Below are positions 1 through 7,823 of a stretch of 25,907 nt of DNA, piece after piece (the first letter of the stretch is position 1; each line of letters starts with the position of its first letter). Source of the DNA: Flammeovirgaceae bacterium UBA4659 (GTDB lineage Bacteria > Bacteroidota > Bacteroidia > Cytophagales > Cyclobacteriaceae); contig DHLV01000207.1 in NCBI GenBank assembly GCA_002405445.1, forward strand, positions 16,321-42,227, written 5' to 3'. Under the pieces are notes generated by a model, which did no database searches, was not told the origin of the DNA, and worked only from the letters and a program-made list of their open reading frames with translations. Position numbers and translations under genes: made by a program.

Positions 1-2
1 CC

Positions 3-371
3 GAATGGCCACCTTACAACAAAGACACCACTCTATATGACGCCTACTGCAAATTTTTAATGTTTGGGGAAGGCCAGGATACAGTACCCAAAAACATTCG
101 CATTTTTAATAAAGTAGGCGATGCCTACGGGTATTTGATTGACAATGCCTACATCGTTGATTTTGACAAGGGCGTTGAGTTCATTCTTTCGGTGGTCATC
201 AACACCAATACCGATGGGATTTATAATGATGGGAAATATGAGTACAAAACGTTGGGGTATCCTTTTATGCGCGACATTGGTCAGGCCATTTACCATTACG
301 AATTAGGTCGCAAACGTAAGTTCAAACCCAATCTAGCCGAATTTCGGTTTCAATACGATTTGCCGCGCTAA
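3..371 (+). CDS. Serine hydrolase, class A beta-lactamase-like, C-terminal part (5' truncated)
   Basis: The frame is open from the window edge to the stop at 369-371, giving the last 122 residues of a longer protein. The piece has a Lys-x-Gly box (NKVGDAYG) followed by strands alternating hydrophobic and charged residues (AYIVDFDKGVEFILSVVINT). This is how the C-terminal end of class A beta-lactamase/penicillin-recognising serine hydrolases looks. The tail (YELGRKRKFKPNL) is typical of the Bacteroidota members. The SxxK nucleophile and SDN motifs would lie upstream, outside the window, so activity cannot be judged. The substrate could be a beta-lactam, a muropeptide or another amide. The family call is fairly good; a specific function is not supported. 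It ends 74 bp before the DUF1611 gene on the same strand. Confidence 0.6.
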   Translation, partial: EWPPYNKDTTLYDAYCKFLMFGEGQDTVPKNIRIFNKVGDAYGYLIDNAYIVDFDKGVEFILSVVINTNTDGIYNDGKYEYKTLGYPFMRDIGQAIYHYELGRKRKFKPNLAEFRFQYDLPR

Positions 372-388
372 CAAAATCAACAAACCGC

Positions 389-420
389 CTTGTAACTCAG
401 GCTGCTATCCACTAAACTTG
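389..420 (+). promoter_or_regulatory. Possible promoter for the DUF1611 gene (weak match)
   Basis: CTTG at 389-392 and TAAACTTG at 413-420 are separated by 20 bases. This resembles the Bacteroidota pattern TTTG-N19/20-TAnnTTTG, with one mismatch in each box. It would put the transcription start near 424 and leave a leader of about 20 bases before the ATG at 446. This is a sequence match only. Confidence 0.3.
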
Positions 421-445
421 AAGTTCATTAATCTTGTTGATTCGT

Positions 446-1522
446 ATGCAAAAATCCAATGCCATCATCATCACTGCCGGGCACCTCGATTCATCTAACG
501 GAAAAACCGCCCATGGGCTGATCCGCGGTACAGATCGTTTCAATATCATTGGTGTGATTGACGACAACCATGCTGGCAAAGACGCTGGCGAAGTGCTGGA
601 CGGCAAGAAACGCAACATACCGATTTACGCTACCATTGACGATTTTGTAAAAAATGGCAAGCAAAAAGCTGCCTATGGCATCATTGGTGTGGCTACCAAG
701 GGCGGTGTTATTCCGGAGTCCCTGCGCGTGATACTCAAGGATGCTCTTGTACACGGCTATGGCCTGATCAACGGGTTACACGAGTACATCTCTGACATCC
801 CCGAGTTGGCAGATTTTGCCAAGGCGCGCGGCCTGGAAATTATTGATGTACGCAAACCAAAAAAGTTCAAAGACCTTCATTTTTGGTCAGGTAAAATTAA
901 AAACGTGCACTGCCCCAAGGTAGCCGTGTTGGGCACCGATTGCGCTTTGGGTAAGCGAACCACTTCGCGGTTTTTGGTAGAGGCCATGCGCGAAGCGGGC
1001 TTTAAAGCTGAAATGATTTACACCGGGCAAACAGGTTGGATGCAAGGCGCACGCTACGGCTTTGTTTTCGACAGCACACTCAACGATTTTATTTCGGGAG
1101 AAATGGAACACGCCATCGTGCAGTGCTGGGAAGAAGTAAAACCCGATATCATTTTTATCGAGGGGCAGTCTTCGCTGCGCAACCCCAGTGGCCCGGCCGG
1201 AGCAGAGTGGATCGTATCGGCCGATGCGAATGCTGCCGTGTTGCAGCACAACCCCGCAAGAAAGAAATACAAAGGCTTGGAAGACTACCCGGCCATTATT
1301 GCTGACGTGAAAGATGAAGTTGAGCTGATCAAAATCTATGGTGCGCCAACCGTAGCGATTACGGTGAACACCATGAAAATGAAACAGGAGGAGGCGCGCG
1401 CATGGGCGGCACAAAAAGAAAAAGAGTTGGGCATTCCAGTCATTCTGCCTTTGGAAGACACCGTAAAGCGATTGGTACCCATCTTTAAAGAGATGATAGA
1501 GAAATCAATAGCGCAGGTGTAG
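446..1522 (+). CDS. DUF1611 family protein with P-loop domain (DgcN-like, candidate D-glutamate N-acetyltransferase)
   Basis: A 358-residue protein with two parts. The N-terminal domain is Rossmann-like (AIIITAGHLDSSNGKTAHGL, then NIIGVIDD). The C-terminal domain carries a Walker A-like loop GTDCALGKRTT at about residues 163-173 and a Walker B-like strand DIIFIEGQSSL near 234-244. That is the layout of the DUF1611 family. Marine members named DgcN are reported to N-acetylate D-glutamate, the product then being racemised by an enolase-superfamily partner, DgcA. The next gene is an enolase-superfamily epimerase, as in that pair. A TTG at 434 extends the frame by four codons, but the ATG at 446 is preferred because the N-terminus MQKSNAIIITAGH fits directly. 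The family call is strong; substrate and reaction are inferred from the pairing. It is probably cytoplasmic and co-transcribed with the next gene (50-bp gap). Confidence 0.75.
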   Translation: MQKSNAIIITAGHLDSSNGKTAHGLIRGTDRFNIIGVIDDNHAGKDAGEVLDGKKRNIPIYATIDDFVKNGKQKAAYGIIGVATKGGVIPESLRVILKDALVHGYGLINGLHEYISDIPELADFAKARGLEIIDVRKPKKFKDLHFWSGKIKNVHCPKVAVLGTDCALGKRTTSRFLVEAMREAGFKAEMIYTGQTGWMQGARYGFVFDSTLNDFISGEMEHAIVQCWEEVKPDIIFIEGQSSLRNPSGPAGAEWIVSADANAAVLQHNPARKKYKGLEDYPAIIADVKDEVELIKIYGAPTVAITVNTMKMKQEEARAWAAQKEKELGIPVILPLEDTVKRLVPIFKEMIEKSIAQV

Positions 1523-1572
1523 AGAGAGTAATTATCACCTTGCATAAGAACCCATCCTGAAAAAATAAAACC

Positions 1573-2640
1573 ATGAAAATTAAATCCATCAAATCGTGGT
1601 CGGCAGATCTCGGAAATACCAAGCCTTACACCATCGCATTCAAAACAGTTGATGAAGTAAAAAATGCCTTTGTTGAAGTTGAATTGGAGAATGGCATTAC
1701 AGGCATTGGCGCGGGTAACCCCAGCGAATATGTGACAGGCGAACATTTTGAACAATGTGCCGCAGCACTGCAGGAAAATAATATTGCGTTTTTGGTGGGG
1801 CGCGACATTCGAGAGATGCATCAACTGACTTTTGAAATTTGGCAGAAATTTCCGGCCAACCCAGCCGCAAGGGCCGCCCTCGACATTTCGTTGTACGATG
1901 CTTTCACCAAGTTCTTGAACGTACCGTTGGTTAAATTCTTGGGTCAAAAAATTAAATCGATGCCCACCTCAAACACCATTGGCATTAAGAATGTAACGGA
2001 AACATTGAAGGAGGCACAAGAATACGGAGAGCGCGGCTTTAAAGTGTTGAAAATAAAGTTGGGGATTGATTTGCAAGAAGACATCGAGCGCATTGCAAAG
2101 CTGCGCGAGAAGTTTGGAAAGAAGTTTGTCATCCGTATTGATGCCAACCAAGGGTACGATGCTGCTAAAACCATTGAGTTCTACAACAAGACCAAACATT
2201 TGGATGTAGAACTAATTGAGCAGCCACTTCCTGCCAAAGAGGTAGACACCATGCGCCAACTGCCCGCAGACATTAGAAAAATAATTGCCGCAGACGAATC
2301 ACTCTTGTCACCGAAAAATGCATTGGAAATTGTGAAGCCACCGGTGGCCGCAGGTATTTTCAACATTAAGTTGATGAAGTGCGGAGGCATCAGTCAGGGA
2401 TTAAAGATTGCGGAAATTGGCTTGCACGAAGGCATCGATTTGTTTTGGGGCTGCAATGACGAAAGCATTGTGAGCATTACCGCGGCACTTCACCTAGCAT
2501 TTTCCTGTGCAAATACAAAATACATTGATCTTGACGGAAGCTTAGACCTAGCACGTGATGTGGTGAAAGGCGGCTTCATTTTGGAAGATGGTATCATGTA
2601 CTGCTCTGATAAACCGGGCCTGGGTGTGGAGCGTCTCTAG
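1573..2640 (+). CDS. Dipeptide epimerase, enolase superfamily (L-Ala-D/L-Glu epimerase type; DgcA-like alternative)
   Basis: A 355-residue enolase-superfamily protein of the muconate-lactonising subgroup. All catalytic positions are present: the KxK pair K160/K162 (VLKIKLG), metal ligands D190 (RIDANQG), E216 (ELIEQPL) and D241 (AADES), and the opposite base K266 (NIKLMKCGG). Near the end, D319-L-D321 (YIDLDGSL) matches the Asp-x-Asp that holds the free amino group of the dipeptide in L-Ala-D/L-Glu epimerases such as B. subtilis YkfB. This favours a dipeptide epimerase acting in murein peptide recycling. The DUF1611 gene just upstream suggests the alternative of N-acetyl-glutamate racemisation (DgcA). 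The superfamily and mechanism are certain; the exact substrate is open. The ATG at 1573 is the first in frame and gives the usual N-terminus. Confidence 0.85.
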   Translation: MKIKSIKSWSADLGNTKPYTIAFKTVDEVKNAFVEVELENGITGIGAGNPSEYVTGEHFEQCAAALQENNIAFLVGRDIREMHQLTFEIWQKFPANPAARAALDISLYDAFTKFLNVPLVKFLGQKIKSMPTSNTIGIKNVTETLKEAQEYGERGFKVLKIKLGIDLQEDIERIAKLREKFGKKFVIRIDANQGYDAAKTIEFYNKTKHLDVELIEQPLPAKEVDTMRQLPADIRKIIAADESLLSPKNALEIVKPPVAAGIFNIKLMKCGGISQGLKIAEIGLHEGIDLFWGCNDESIVSITAALHLAFSCANTKYIDLDGSLDLARDVVKGGFILEDGIMYCSDKPGLGVERL

Positions 2641-2732
2641 GCTCCCTTTTAGGTTTGTCAACCGAAAAAATGTTTTGTTCCTACCGCTTGATAGGGTAAA
2701 AAATGAGCTATCGCAATCGAATTCTGTAATTT

Positions 2733-2765
2733 TTTGGGTTAAATAGACTCAAAAAATATCCTTTG
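2733..2765 (+). promoter_or_regulatory. Possible promoter for amt
   Basis: TTTG at 2733-2736 is followed 20 bases later by TATCCTTTG (2757-2765), one base longer than the TAnnTTTG box. If used, transcription would begin near 2769. That supports ATG 2820 as the amt start, since the in-frame TTG at 2763 would lie inside the promoter box. Confidence 0.4.
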
Positions 2766-2819
2766 TGTGCAATATTTGTAGTACAACTACCCATATTAGC
2801 CTCAAAATACTACCCGCCT

Positions 2820-4169
2820 ATGAAGAAATCTGTGTTCTATTTAGGATTGCTCATCGCCATCAGCATTGTGGCGTTGTTTATCCCTGCTGTGCCCGGGCCC
2901 ATTTCAACAGAGGGGATTAATTCGGGAGATGTGGCTTGGATGCTGGCGGCCTCTGGCTTGGTATTATTGATGACACCCGGCCTCGCCTTCTTTTATGGTG
3001 GTATGATTGATACAAAAAATATGGTCTCTACCATGTTGCAGAGTTTTATAGCTATGGGTGTGGTCAGTGTGTTGTGGATTGTTGTCGGGTTCAGTTTAGT
3101 GTTTGGAGATTCTGTAGGCGGATTTATCGGCAACCCCGCCACTTTTTTCATGTTCCAAAATGTGTTGGACGGAAAACCCTGGCAACTCGCGCCCACCATC
3201 CCGCTGGTGTTGTTTGCATTTTTCCAACTTAAGTTTGCCATTATCGCGCCTGCGCTCATCACGGGCACTTTCGCAGAACGGATTAAGTTTAAATCGTATG
3301 TGATTTTTCTGGTGCTTTTTTGCCTTTTCATCTACGCCCCACTCGCCCACATGACGTGGCACCCAGAAGGTTTCTTGTTCAAACTCGGATTATTGGATTT
3401 TGCAGGCGGCACGGTTGTGCACATGTCAGCGGGCTTTGCCGCATTGGTCGCTTCCTATTATTTGCGCGACAAATCGGTTGAGAAGCAAACCATTTCCCCT
3501 GCCAACATTCCTTACGTATTGCTGGGCACTGGCTTGCTCTGGTTTGGCTGGTTTGGATTTAACGCGGGTAGTGCGTTGAGTGCGGGTGTTTTGGCCGCAT
3601 CGGCATTCGCCACTACCAATACCGCTTCCGCTTCCGCAGGCTTGGCGTGGGTACTCTATGACGTGGTGCGAGGCAAAAAACCATCAGCCCTCGGGTTTTG
3701 CATCGGGGCTGTGGTAGGATTGGTTGCCATCACACCAGCTGCCGGCTTTGTTACCATCCCGCACAGCTTATTCATTGGCACCATCGCCAGCATCATCAGC
3801 AATGTAATGGTGCATTGGAAGTTGAAAACTTCATTGGAAGACACGTTGGATGTATTCCCATGCCATGGTGTAGGTGGTGCTGTGGGAATGATTATGACAG
3901 GATTGTTTGCCAACACAGCCATCAACGCGGCCAACACGACCGGCAACGGTTTGTTCTTTGGCGAATACAATCTGATTAAAGTGCATTTGATTGGTATGGT
4001 GATTTGCATCGTGTTTATAATGTTGGGTTCTTTCATCATTTTAAAATTGACCGATTGGATTTCACCCATGACCATGAGCCAAGAGGAAAAGCAAGTAGGG
4101 TCAGACGTCAGTCAGCATGGCGAGCCCATCTATCCGTTTGAGATAGAGCCGATGCGCGAGGCTGTTTAG
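2820..4169 (+). CDS. amt: Ammonium transporter (Amt/MEP/Rh family)
   Basis: A 449-residue polytopic inner-membrane protein that takes up ammonium. The first segment (residues 4-24) is followed by the Amt signature LVLLMTPGLAFFYGGM (about 47-62). Other family marks are FQLKFAIIAPALITG with the phenylalanine gate (F135/F139), W180 in AHMTWHP, D193-to-H201 in DFAGGTVVH, and H349 in HGVGGAVG. The conserved aspartate and both pore histidines are therefore intact and the protein should conduct. The start is ATG 2820; the longer frame from TTG 2763 would add 19 residues and overlap the likely promoter. No PII gene (glnK/glnB), the usual partner, lies on either side. The gene is followed by its own terminator, so it appears monocistronic. 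Confidence 0.95.
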   Translation: MKKSVFYLGLLIAISIVALFIPAVPGPISTEGINSGDVAWMLAASGLVLLMTPGLAFFYGGMIDTKNMVSTMLQSFIAMGVVSVLWIVVGFSLVFGDSVGGFIGNPATFFMFQNVLDGKPWQLAPTIPLVLFAFFQLKFAIIAPALITGTFAERIKFKSYVIFLVLFCLFIYAPLAHMTWHPEGFLFKLGLLDFAGGTVVHMSAGFAALVASYYLRDKSVEKQTISPANIPYVLLGTGLLWFGWFGFNAGSALSAGVLAASAFATTNTASASAGLAWVLYDVVRGKKPSALGFCIGAVVGLVAITPAAGFVTIPHSLFIGTIASIISNVMVHWKLKTSLEDTLDVFPCHGVGGAVGMIMTGLFANTAINAANTTGNGLFFGEYNLIKVHLIGMVICIVFIMLGSFIILKLTDWISPMTMSQEEKQVGSDVSQHGEPIYPFEIEPMREAV

Positions 4170-4191
4170 CAATTTTTTTGACTGTGTGAAG

Positions 4192-4218
4192 AGGCGGTTT
4201 TTCGAACCGCCTTTTTTT
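4192..4218 (+). terminator. Intrinsic terminator of amt
   Basis: A perfect 8-bp stem AGGCGGTT (4192-4199) / AACCGCCT (4205-4212) with a 5-base loop, followed by a run of seven T (4212-4218). It starts 22 bases after the amt stop. Confidence 0.9.
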
Positions 4219-4246
4219 GTTTCTGCTATCTGCATCATTACATTTG
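4216..4246 (+). promoter_or_regulatory. Promoter of the amidase-CHASE2 pair
   Basis: TTTG at 4216-4219 and TACATTTG at 4239-4246 are separated by 19 bases, an exact Bacteroidota-type match. The -33 box is formed from the end of the amt terminator T-run. The predicted transcription start near 4250 leaves a leader of about ten bases before ATG 4261. It rules out the longer frame starting at 4186. Confidence 0.7.
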
Positions 4247-4260
4247 AAAAACTGTCTTCC

Positions 4261-5922
4261 ATGATGCGGTGTTTTTATAGAGTGGGTATGCTGGTTGTTT
4301 TGCTATTGCTGTCGTGCCAATCTTCTCAAAAAATCTCGCGAAAGGATGTTACATCAGCGCAAAAACTTATCAATATTAAATTTTCGGAAAGTGAGATTGA
4401 CACCCTTCGCTCGTATTTACAAGACAATCGCAAAGGCTATGACAGCATGCGCAAATACAAACTATCCAACGATGTTGCACCTGCCGTTTTATTCAGCCCC
4501 AAACCCAGTTCCTTCGATTGGAAGAAGAGAGACAGGCAGTGTGAATGGCAAGTGAAACCAATCGAATTGCCTGATAACACACACGAGATAGCATTCTTGC
4601 CAGTAACTGAATTAGCCTATCTGATTAAACAAAAAAAAATTACCAGCACCGCGCTTACGCGGATTTACCTCGATAGACTGAAACAATTTGGTGACACGCT
4701 AAAAACTGTCGTTACCATCACCGAGTCGCTAGCGCTACAACAAGCAGCGCAAGCTGATGAAGAAATTGCACAGGGAAAATACCGCGGCTTGCTGCACGGC
4801 ATTCCATACGGTATCAAAGATTTGTTTGCCGTGCCCGGATACAAGACAACCTGGGGTGCAGAACCTTATCAGCAGCAAGTGATTAACGCGAAAGCCGAAG
4901 TAGTGCAGCGGCTGGAGGATGCGGGCGCAGTGCTCGTAGCTAAATTGACAACAGGTGCACTGGCGCGAGGCGATGTGTGGTTTGGAGGAAAGACCAAAAA
5001 TCCTTGGGACTTGAAACAAGGCGCCAGCGGTTCATCTGCCGGGTCAGCATCCGCAACGGCTGCCGGTTTGGTACCATTTGCCATTGGCACCGAAACATTG
5101 GGTTCTGTTCTTTCCCCTTCCGCCCGATGTGGTGTCACAGGCTTGCGCCCCACCTTTGGCGCCATCAGCCGCGATGGTTGCATGACATTATCATGGTCCA
5201 TGGATAAAGTCGGTGTTATCGCTCGGTCTGCGCAAGATTGTGCGCTGGTGTTTCATGCCATCAAAGGAAGCAATGGGAAGAAGTTATCAGACCAAGCGCT
5301 TGACTACGAGTTTGGCTTCAAGCCGCGGCCGAATTTGACCGGCCTGAAAATCGGTTACTTCAAAAAAATGTTTGACAAAGACACAACAGTAACTCGAAAA
5401 ATAGATTCGGTGGCTTTGCAGGTGTTACGCCAATTGGGTGCTCAATTGGTTGAAGCAGAAATGCCCGACTCCATCCCGTTCGATGCCTTCGATATCATTC
5501 TTCGTGCGGAGGCCGGAAGTTTTTTCGATGAATTGGTGCGCTCGCATCAGGATAGGTTGATGTCTGAACAAGACAAAGGTTCGCGCGCCAACTCTCTGCG
5601 GCAAGCACGATTTATTTCGGCAGTGGAGTATTTGCAAGCCAATCGGTTTAGAAAAGTTTTGATTGAGAAATTCAATCAAATCGTTTCCGGGTTTGATGTG
5701 TTGATTGCACCCGCGAACGGTCGGAATATTTCGTTGGCGACTAACCTGACAGGCCACCCTGCCATGGCCATCCCCAACGGTTTTGACAAAAAGGGGAGGC
5801 CTACGTCCATCACCTTTATTGGTAATTTGTATGATGAGGCACCGCTATTGGAAGCTGCCTATTTGTTTCAACAAAATACAGAGTGGGAGGAGAGGCACCC
5901 AAAAATCTTTTTTGAAAAATGA
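4261..5922 (+). CDS. Amidase-signature family lipoprotein (substrate unknown)
   Basis: A 553-residue protein with a lipoprotein signal: a hydrophobic run, then the lipobox LLSC with the lipidated Cys at about residue 19. It should act outside the cytoplasm, in the periplasm or on the outer membrane. The body is an amidase-signature hydrolase with the complete Ser-cisSer-Lys triad: K186 in HGIPYGIKD, S259 in GASGSSAGS and nucleophile S282 in GTETLGSVLSPS. The family hydrolyses C-N amide bonds and releases ammonia or an amine. The glycine-rich motif is slightly unusual, GASGSSAGS instead of GGSSGGS. It is not the aminoacyl-tRNA amidotransferase subunit GatA, because it is exported and no gatB or gatC is near. 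The start is set by the promoter at 4216-4246. Its stop overlaps the next start by four bases (ATGA), so the two are translationally coupled. Confidence 0.88.
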   Translation: MMRCFYRVGMLVVLLLLSCQSSQKISRKDVTSAQKLINIKFSESEIDTLRSYLQDNRKGYDSMRKYKLSNDVAPAVLFSPKPSSFDWKKRDRQCEWQVKPIELPDNTHEIAFLPVTELAYLIKQKKITSTALTRIYLDRLKQFGDTLKTVVTITESLALQQAAQADEEIAQGKYRGLLHGIPYGIKDLFAVPGYKTTWGAEPYQQQVINAKAEVVQRLEDAGAVLVAKLTTGALARGDVWFGGKTKNPWDLKQGASGSSAGSASATAAGLVPFAIGTETLGSVLSPSARCGVTGLRPTFGAISRDGCMTLSWSMDKVGVIARSAQDCALVFHAIKGSNGKKLSDQALDYEFGFKPRPNLTGLKIGYFKKMFDKDTTVTRKIDSVALQVLRQLGAQLVEAEMPDSIPFDAFDIILRAEAGSFFDELVRSHQDRLMSEQDKGSRANSLRQARFISAVEYLQANRFRKVLIEKFNQIVSGFDVLIAPANGRNISLATNLTGHPAMAIPNGFDKKGRPTSITFIGNLYDEAPLLEAAYLFQQNTEWEERHPKIFFEK

Positions 5923-6914
5923 TTAAGGCAGTTATCACAGCGGTTTTGGCTGCATCCGGAGTATTGATTTTATACCTTTTCATAAATATCAATTTGTTCA
6001 CTATTGATATCAACAAGAGGATCTCCAATTCGTTGCAAAACGGATTAAGAAATGAATTGCCGAGAGACAACGAAATAATTCTTTTCAATACAGGGACTCT
6101 TGGTATTGATGACATTAAAAAGCAATTGGACACTTTGTTGTCTTTTTATCCTTCAAATTTGGGCATCAACTTGTGCCATCTAACAGAGCGTGAAAGACAA
6201 ATGATAAACCCAAAACGCGGTTTGGTTATCTGTGACTGCGGAACCCGCTCAAATGATCGATCAAGCATTTTCATCAATGAAGATAACTCGGTGACTCATT
6301 TTATGACAAACTCTTCGCAGTTGTTCGAGATTAAACTCTCTCAAGGATGGTTAGATTTAGTTGAGAGAAAGAACGATGTTGAACGAATAAATTTTAGAGA
6401 ACCCAAATCATATTTGGAAATGGAGCTAAAGAATGCTGATGGCTTTGACCCCGAATTCATTCAAGGTAAGACAGTTCTGGTGGGGTATTTGGGTGATCAA
6501 ATTGCTGAGGACATCACCGATTATAATCAGACTCATATTACTCCCCGAAACCCAGAATATGGGCAACAGTACATTTCGCCAGACATGTATGAATTGCAGA
6601 TTTCAGCAAATATTATTTCAATGATTCGCGGCAGAGAATTCGTCAATGAGGTGTCTCGTCCGATAAGGATTCTGATAATGTTTCTTTTTGCAATCTGTAC
6701 TGCAGCAATTTGTTCCTTGGTCAAAACACGGTGGATTATTTTAAATGTTATACTCTATCTTGTTGCGTTCAGTGTTTTTTTGCTCACCAGCGGACTTTTG
6801 ATTGTCCATGCTTTTGATTCTGGTTACTTCTTAGAGTTAGATGAATTACCTCTAATACTAATCATCACCATAATCTCGGTGAGCTTGCCTACTTTTCGAA
6901 CTGCAAAAGCCTAG
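5919..6914 (+). CDS. CHASE2-like sensor domain membrane protein without an output domain
   Basis: A 331-residue membrane protein: one N-terminal membrane segment (about 4-24), an extracytoplasmic domain of about 220 residues, and three membrane segments at the end (about 248-268, 273-298, 309-326). The second half of the outer domain has the order of CHASE2 motifs: INFR (157-160), GKTVLVGYLG (183-192), a TP pair (208-209) and YELQISANIISMIRG (225-238), directly before the helices. CHASE2 domains normally sense signals for adenylate cyclases, kinases or diguanylate cyclases. Here the protein stops six residues after the last helix, so no effector domain exists. It overlaps the amidase gene by four bases and is probably its partner. 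Its 3' end overlaps the opposite-strand ATPase gene by 26 bases. The CHASE2 call rests on motif order by eye. Confidence 0.55.
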   Translation: MIKAVITAVLAASGVLILYLFININLFTIDINKRISNSLQNGLRNELPRDNEIILFNTGTLGIDDIKKQLDTLLSFYPSNLGINLCHLTERERQMINPKRGLVICDCGTRSNDRSSIFINEDNSVTHFMTNSSQLFEIKLSQGWLDLVERKNDVERINFREPKSYLEMELKNADGFDPEFIQGKTVLVGYLGDQIAEDITDYNQTHITPRNPEYGQQYISPDMYELQISANIISMIRGREFVNEVSRPIRILIMFLFAICTAAICSLVKTRWIILNVILYLVAFSVFLLTSGLLIVHAFDSGYFLELDELPLILIITIISVSLPTFRTAKA

Positions 6915-7818
6915 TGAGTAAGCCGCTAATGGTAGTAAACTCTTTCTCATTTAACTTCCATCGCTGTTCAGACACAACGATTTTCAAAGCAGCAGTATCT
7001 GAAATTGTAAATCCATTCCGCTCCAACGCATTCTTCGTCCACAGATAGATAGGTCCGGTTCCTTCCAACTTTACCGTTCGGTTGCGGAATGGCTCTTGAA
7101 ATACTTTGCCGGTTTTTAAATCAAATCCCTTCAATTGAAAAACCTCGTCAAATGCACCGCTCAGCACCAGGTCTTCGGGCATACCGGTCAATATCTTCTT
7201 GTCATTGGTTGCTAGCCAAATCACATCAGCCAACTGCAAGGCCAAGTCAAGCTCATGGGTGGCCACCAATATTGCCTTTTGAGTTTTTCGGGCCAGTTGT
7301 TGCAACAACTTCATTACCGCGAGGCGGTTGTTCAAGTCGAGGTGGGCAGTGGGTTCATCCAACAGTAACGTGGGTGTTTCCTGGGCGAGCGCGCGGGCAA
7401 TCATCACCATTTGCATTTGCCCATCGCTAAGTTCACTGATGTTTTTGTTCGCCAAATCGGCAATGCCTACCAGCCCGAGTGCATGGTCGACCTTTTTTTT
7501 GTCTTCAGCGGTCAGGCGCGCAACCCAATTCAAATAGGGATATCGGCCAAAGCCAACCAACTCCCATGCGGTCATGTTTCCGGCATTCACCCGTTCGGTC
7601 AGCACCAGCGCCATCGTTTTTTCATTCAGCGGTGTACAGTATCCCCCGAGTGCCGGCTGCAAACCAGCCAGTGTGCGCATCAAAGTAGATTTGCCGATGC
7701 CGTTGGGGCCCATCAGGCAAACCAGTTCACCGCTGTTCAAATGCAAGTTCACTCCATCGAACAGCACGTGTTCAAATCCTTTGCGCTTGTAGCCTATCGA
7801 TAGACGCTCGGTTTTCAT
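6889..7818 (-). CDS. ABC transporter ATP-binding protein, FecE/BtuD type (iron-siderophore, haem or cobalamin import)
   Basis: A 309-residue ATPase with Walker A GPNGIGKST (37-45), signature LSDGQ (130-134), Walker B LLLDEP (151-156) and switch H188 (VATHELDL). It energises the permease encoded five bases upstream. Two features differ from the textbook family. The Q-loop position reads LVLTERV, with no glutamine, and about 80 residues follow the core (from about residue 230). I recall both in other Bacteroidota FecE-like proteins, so they look like clade traits rather than damage. The start is ATG 7818; the open frame runs upstream to 8286, but that part lies antiparallel to nothing real and inside the permease gene in another frame. 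The gene ends inside the last codons of the convergent CHASE2-like gene. The substrate cannot be told. Confidence 0.88.
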   Translation of the reverse strand: MKTERLSIGYKRKGFEHVLFDGVNLHLNSGELVCLMGPNGIGKSTLMRTLAGLQPALGGYCTPLNEKTMALVLTERVNAGNMTAWELVGFGRYPYLNWVARLTAEDKKKVDHALGLVGIADLANKNISELSDGQMQMVMIARALAQETPTLLLDEPTAHLDLNNRLAVMKLLQQLARKTQKAILVATHELDLALQLADVIWLATNDKKILTGMPEDLVLSGAFDEVFQLKGFDLKTGKVFQEPFRNRTVKLEGTGPIYLWTKNALERNGFTISDTAALKIVVSEQRWKLNEKEFTTISGLLTRLLQFEK

Positions 7819-7823
7819 AACGG

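Noticed and set aside
1336..1947. 203-residue - strand ORF opposite the DUF1611 and epimerase genes
   Set aside because: It spans the ends of two real genes on the other strand and shows no family features.
4186..4260. Longer start of the amidase frame
   Set aside because: It would begin before the amt terminator and include the promoter at 4216-4246; the lipoprotein signal starts at ATG 4261.
4261..5922. GatA (aminoacyl-tRNA amidotransferase subunit A)
   Set aside because: The amidase core is shared, but this protein has a lipoprotein signal and no GatB or GatC neighbour.
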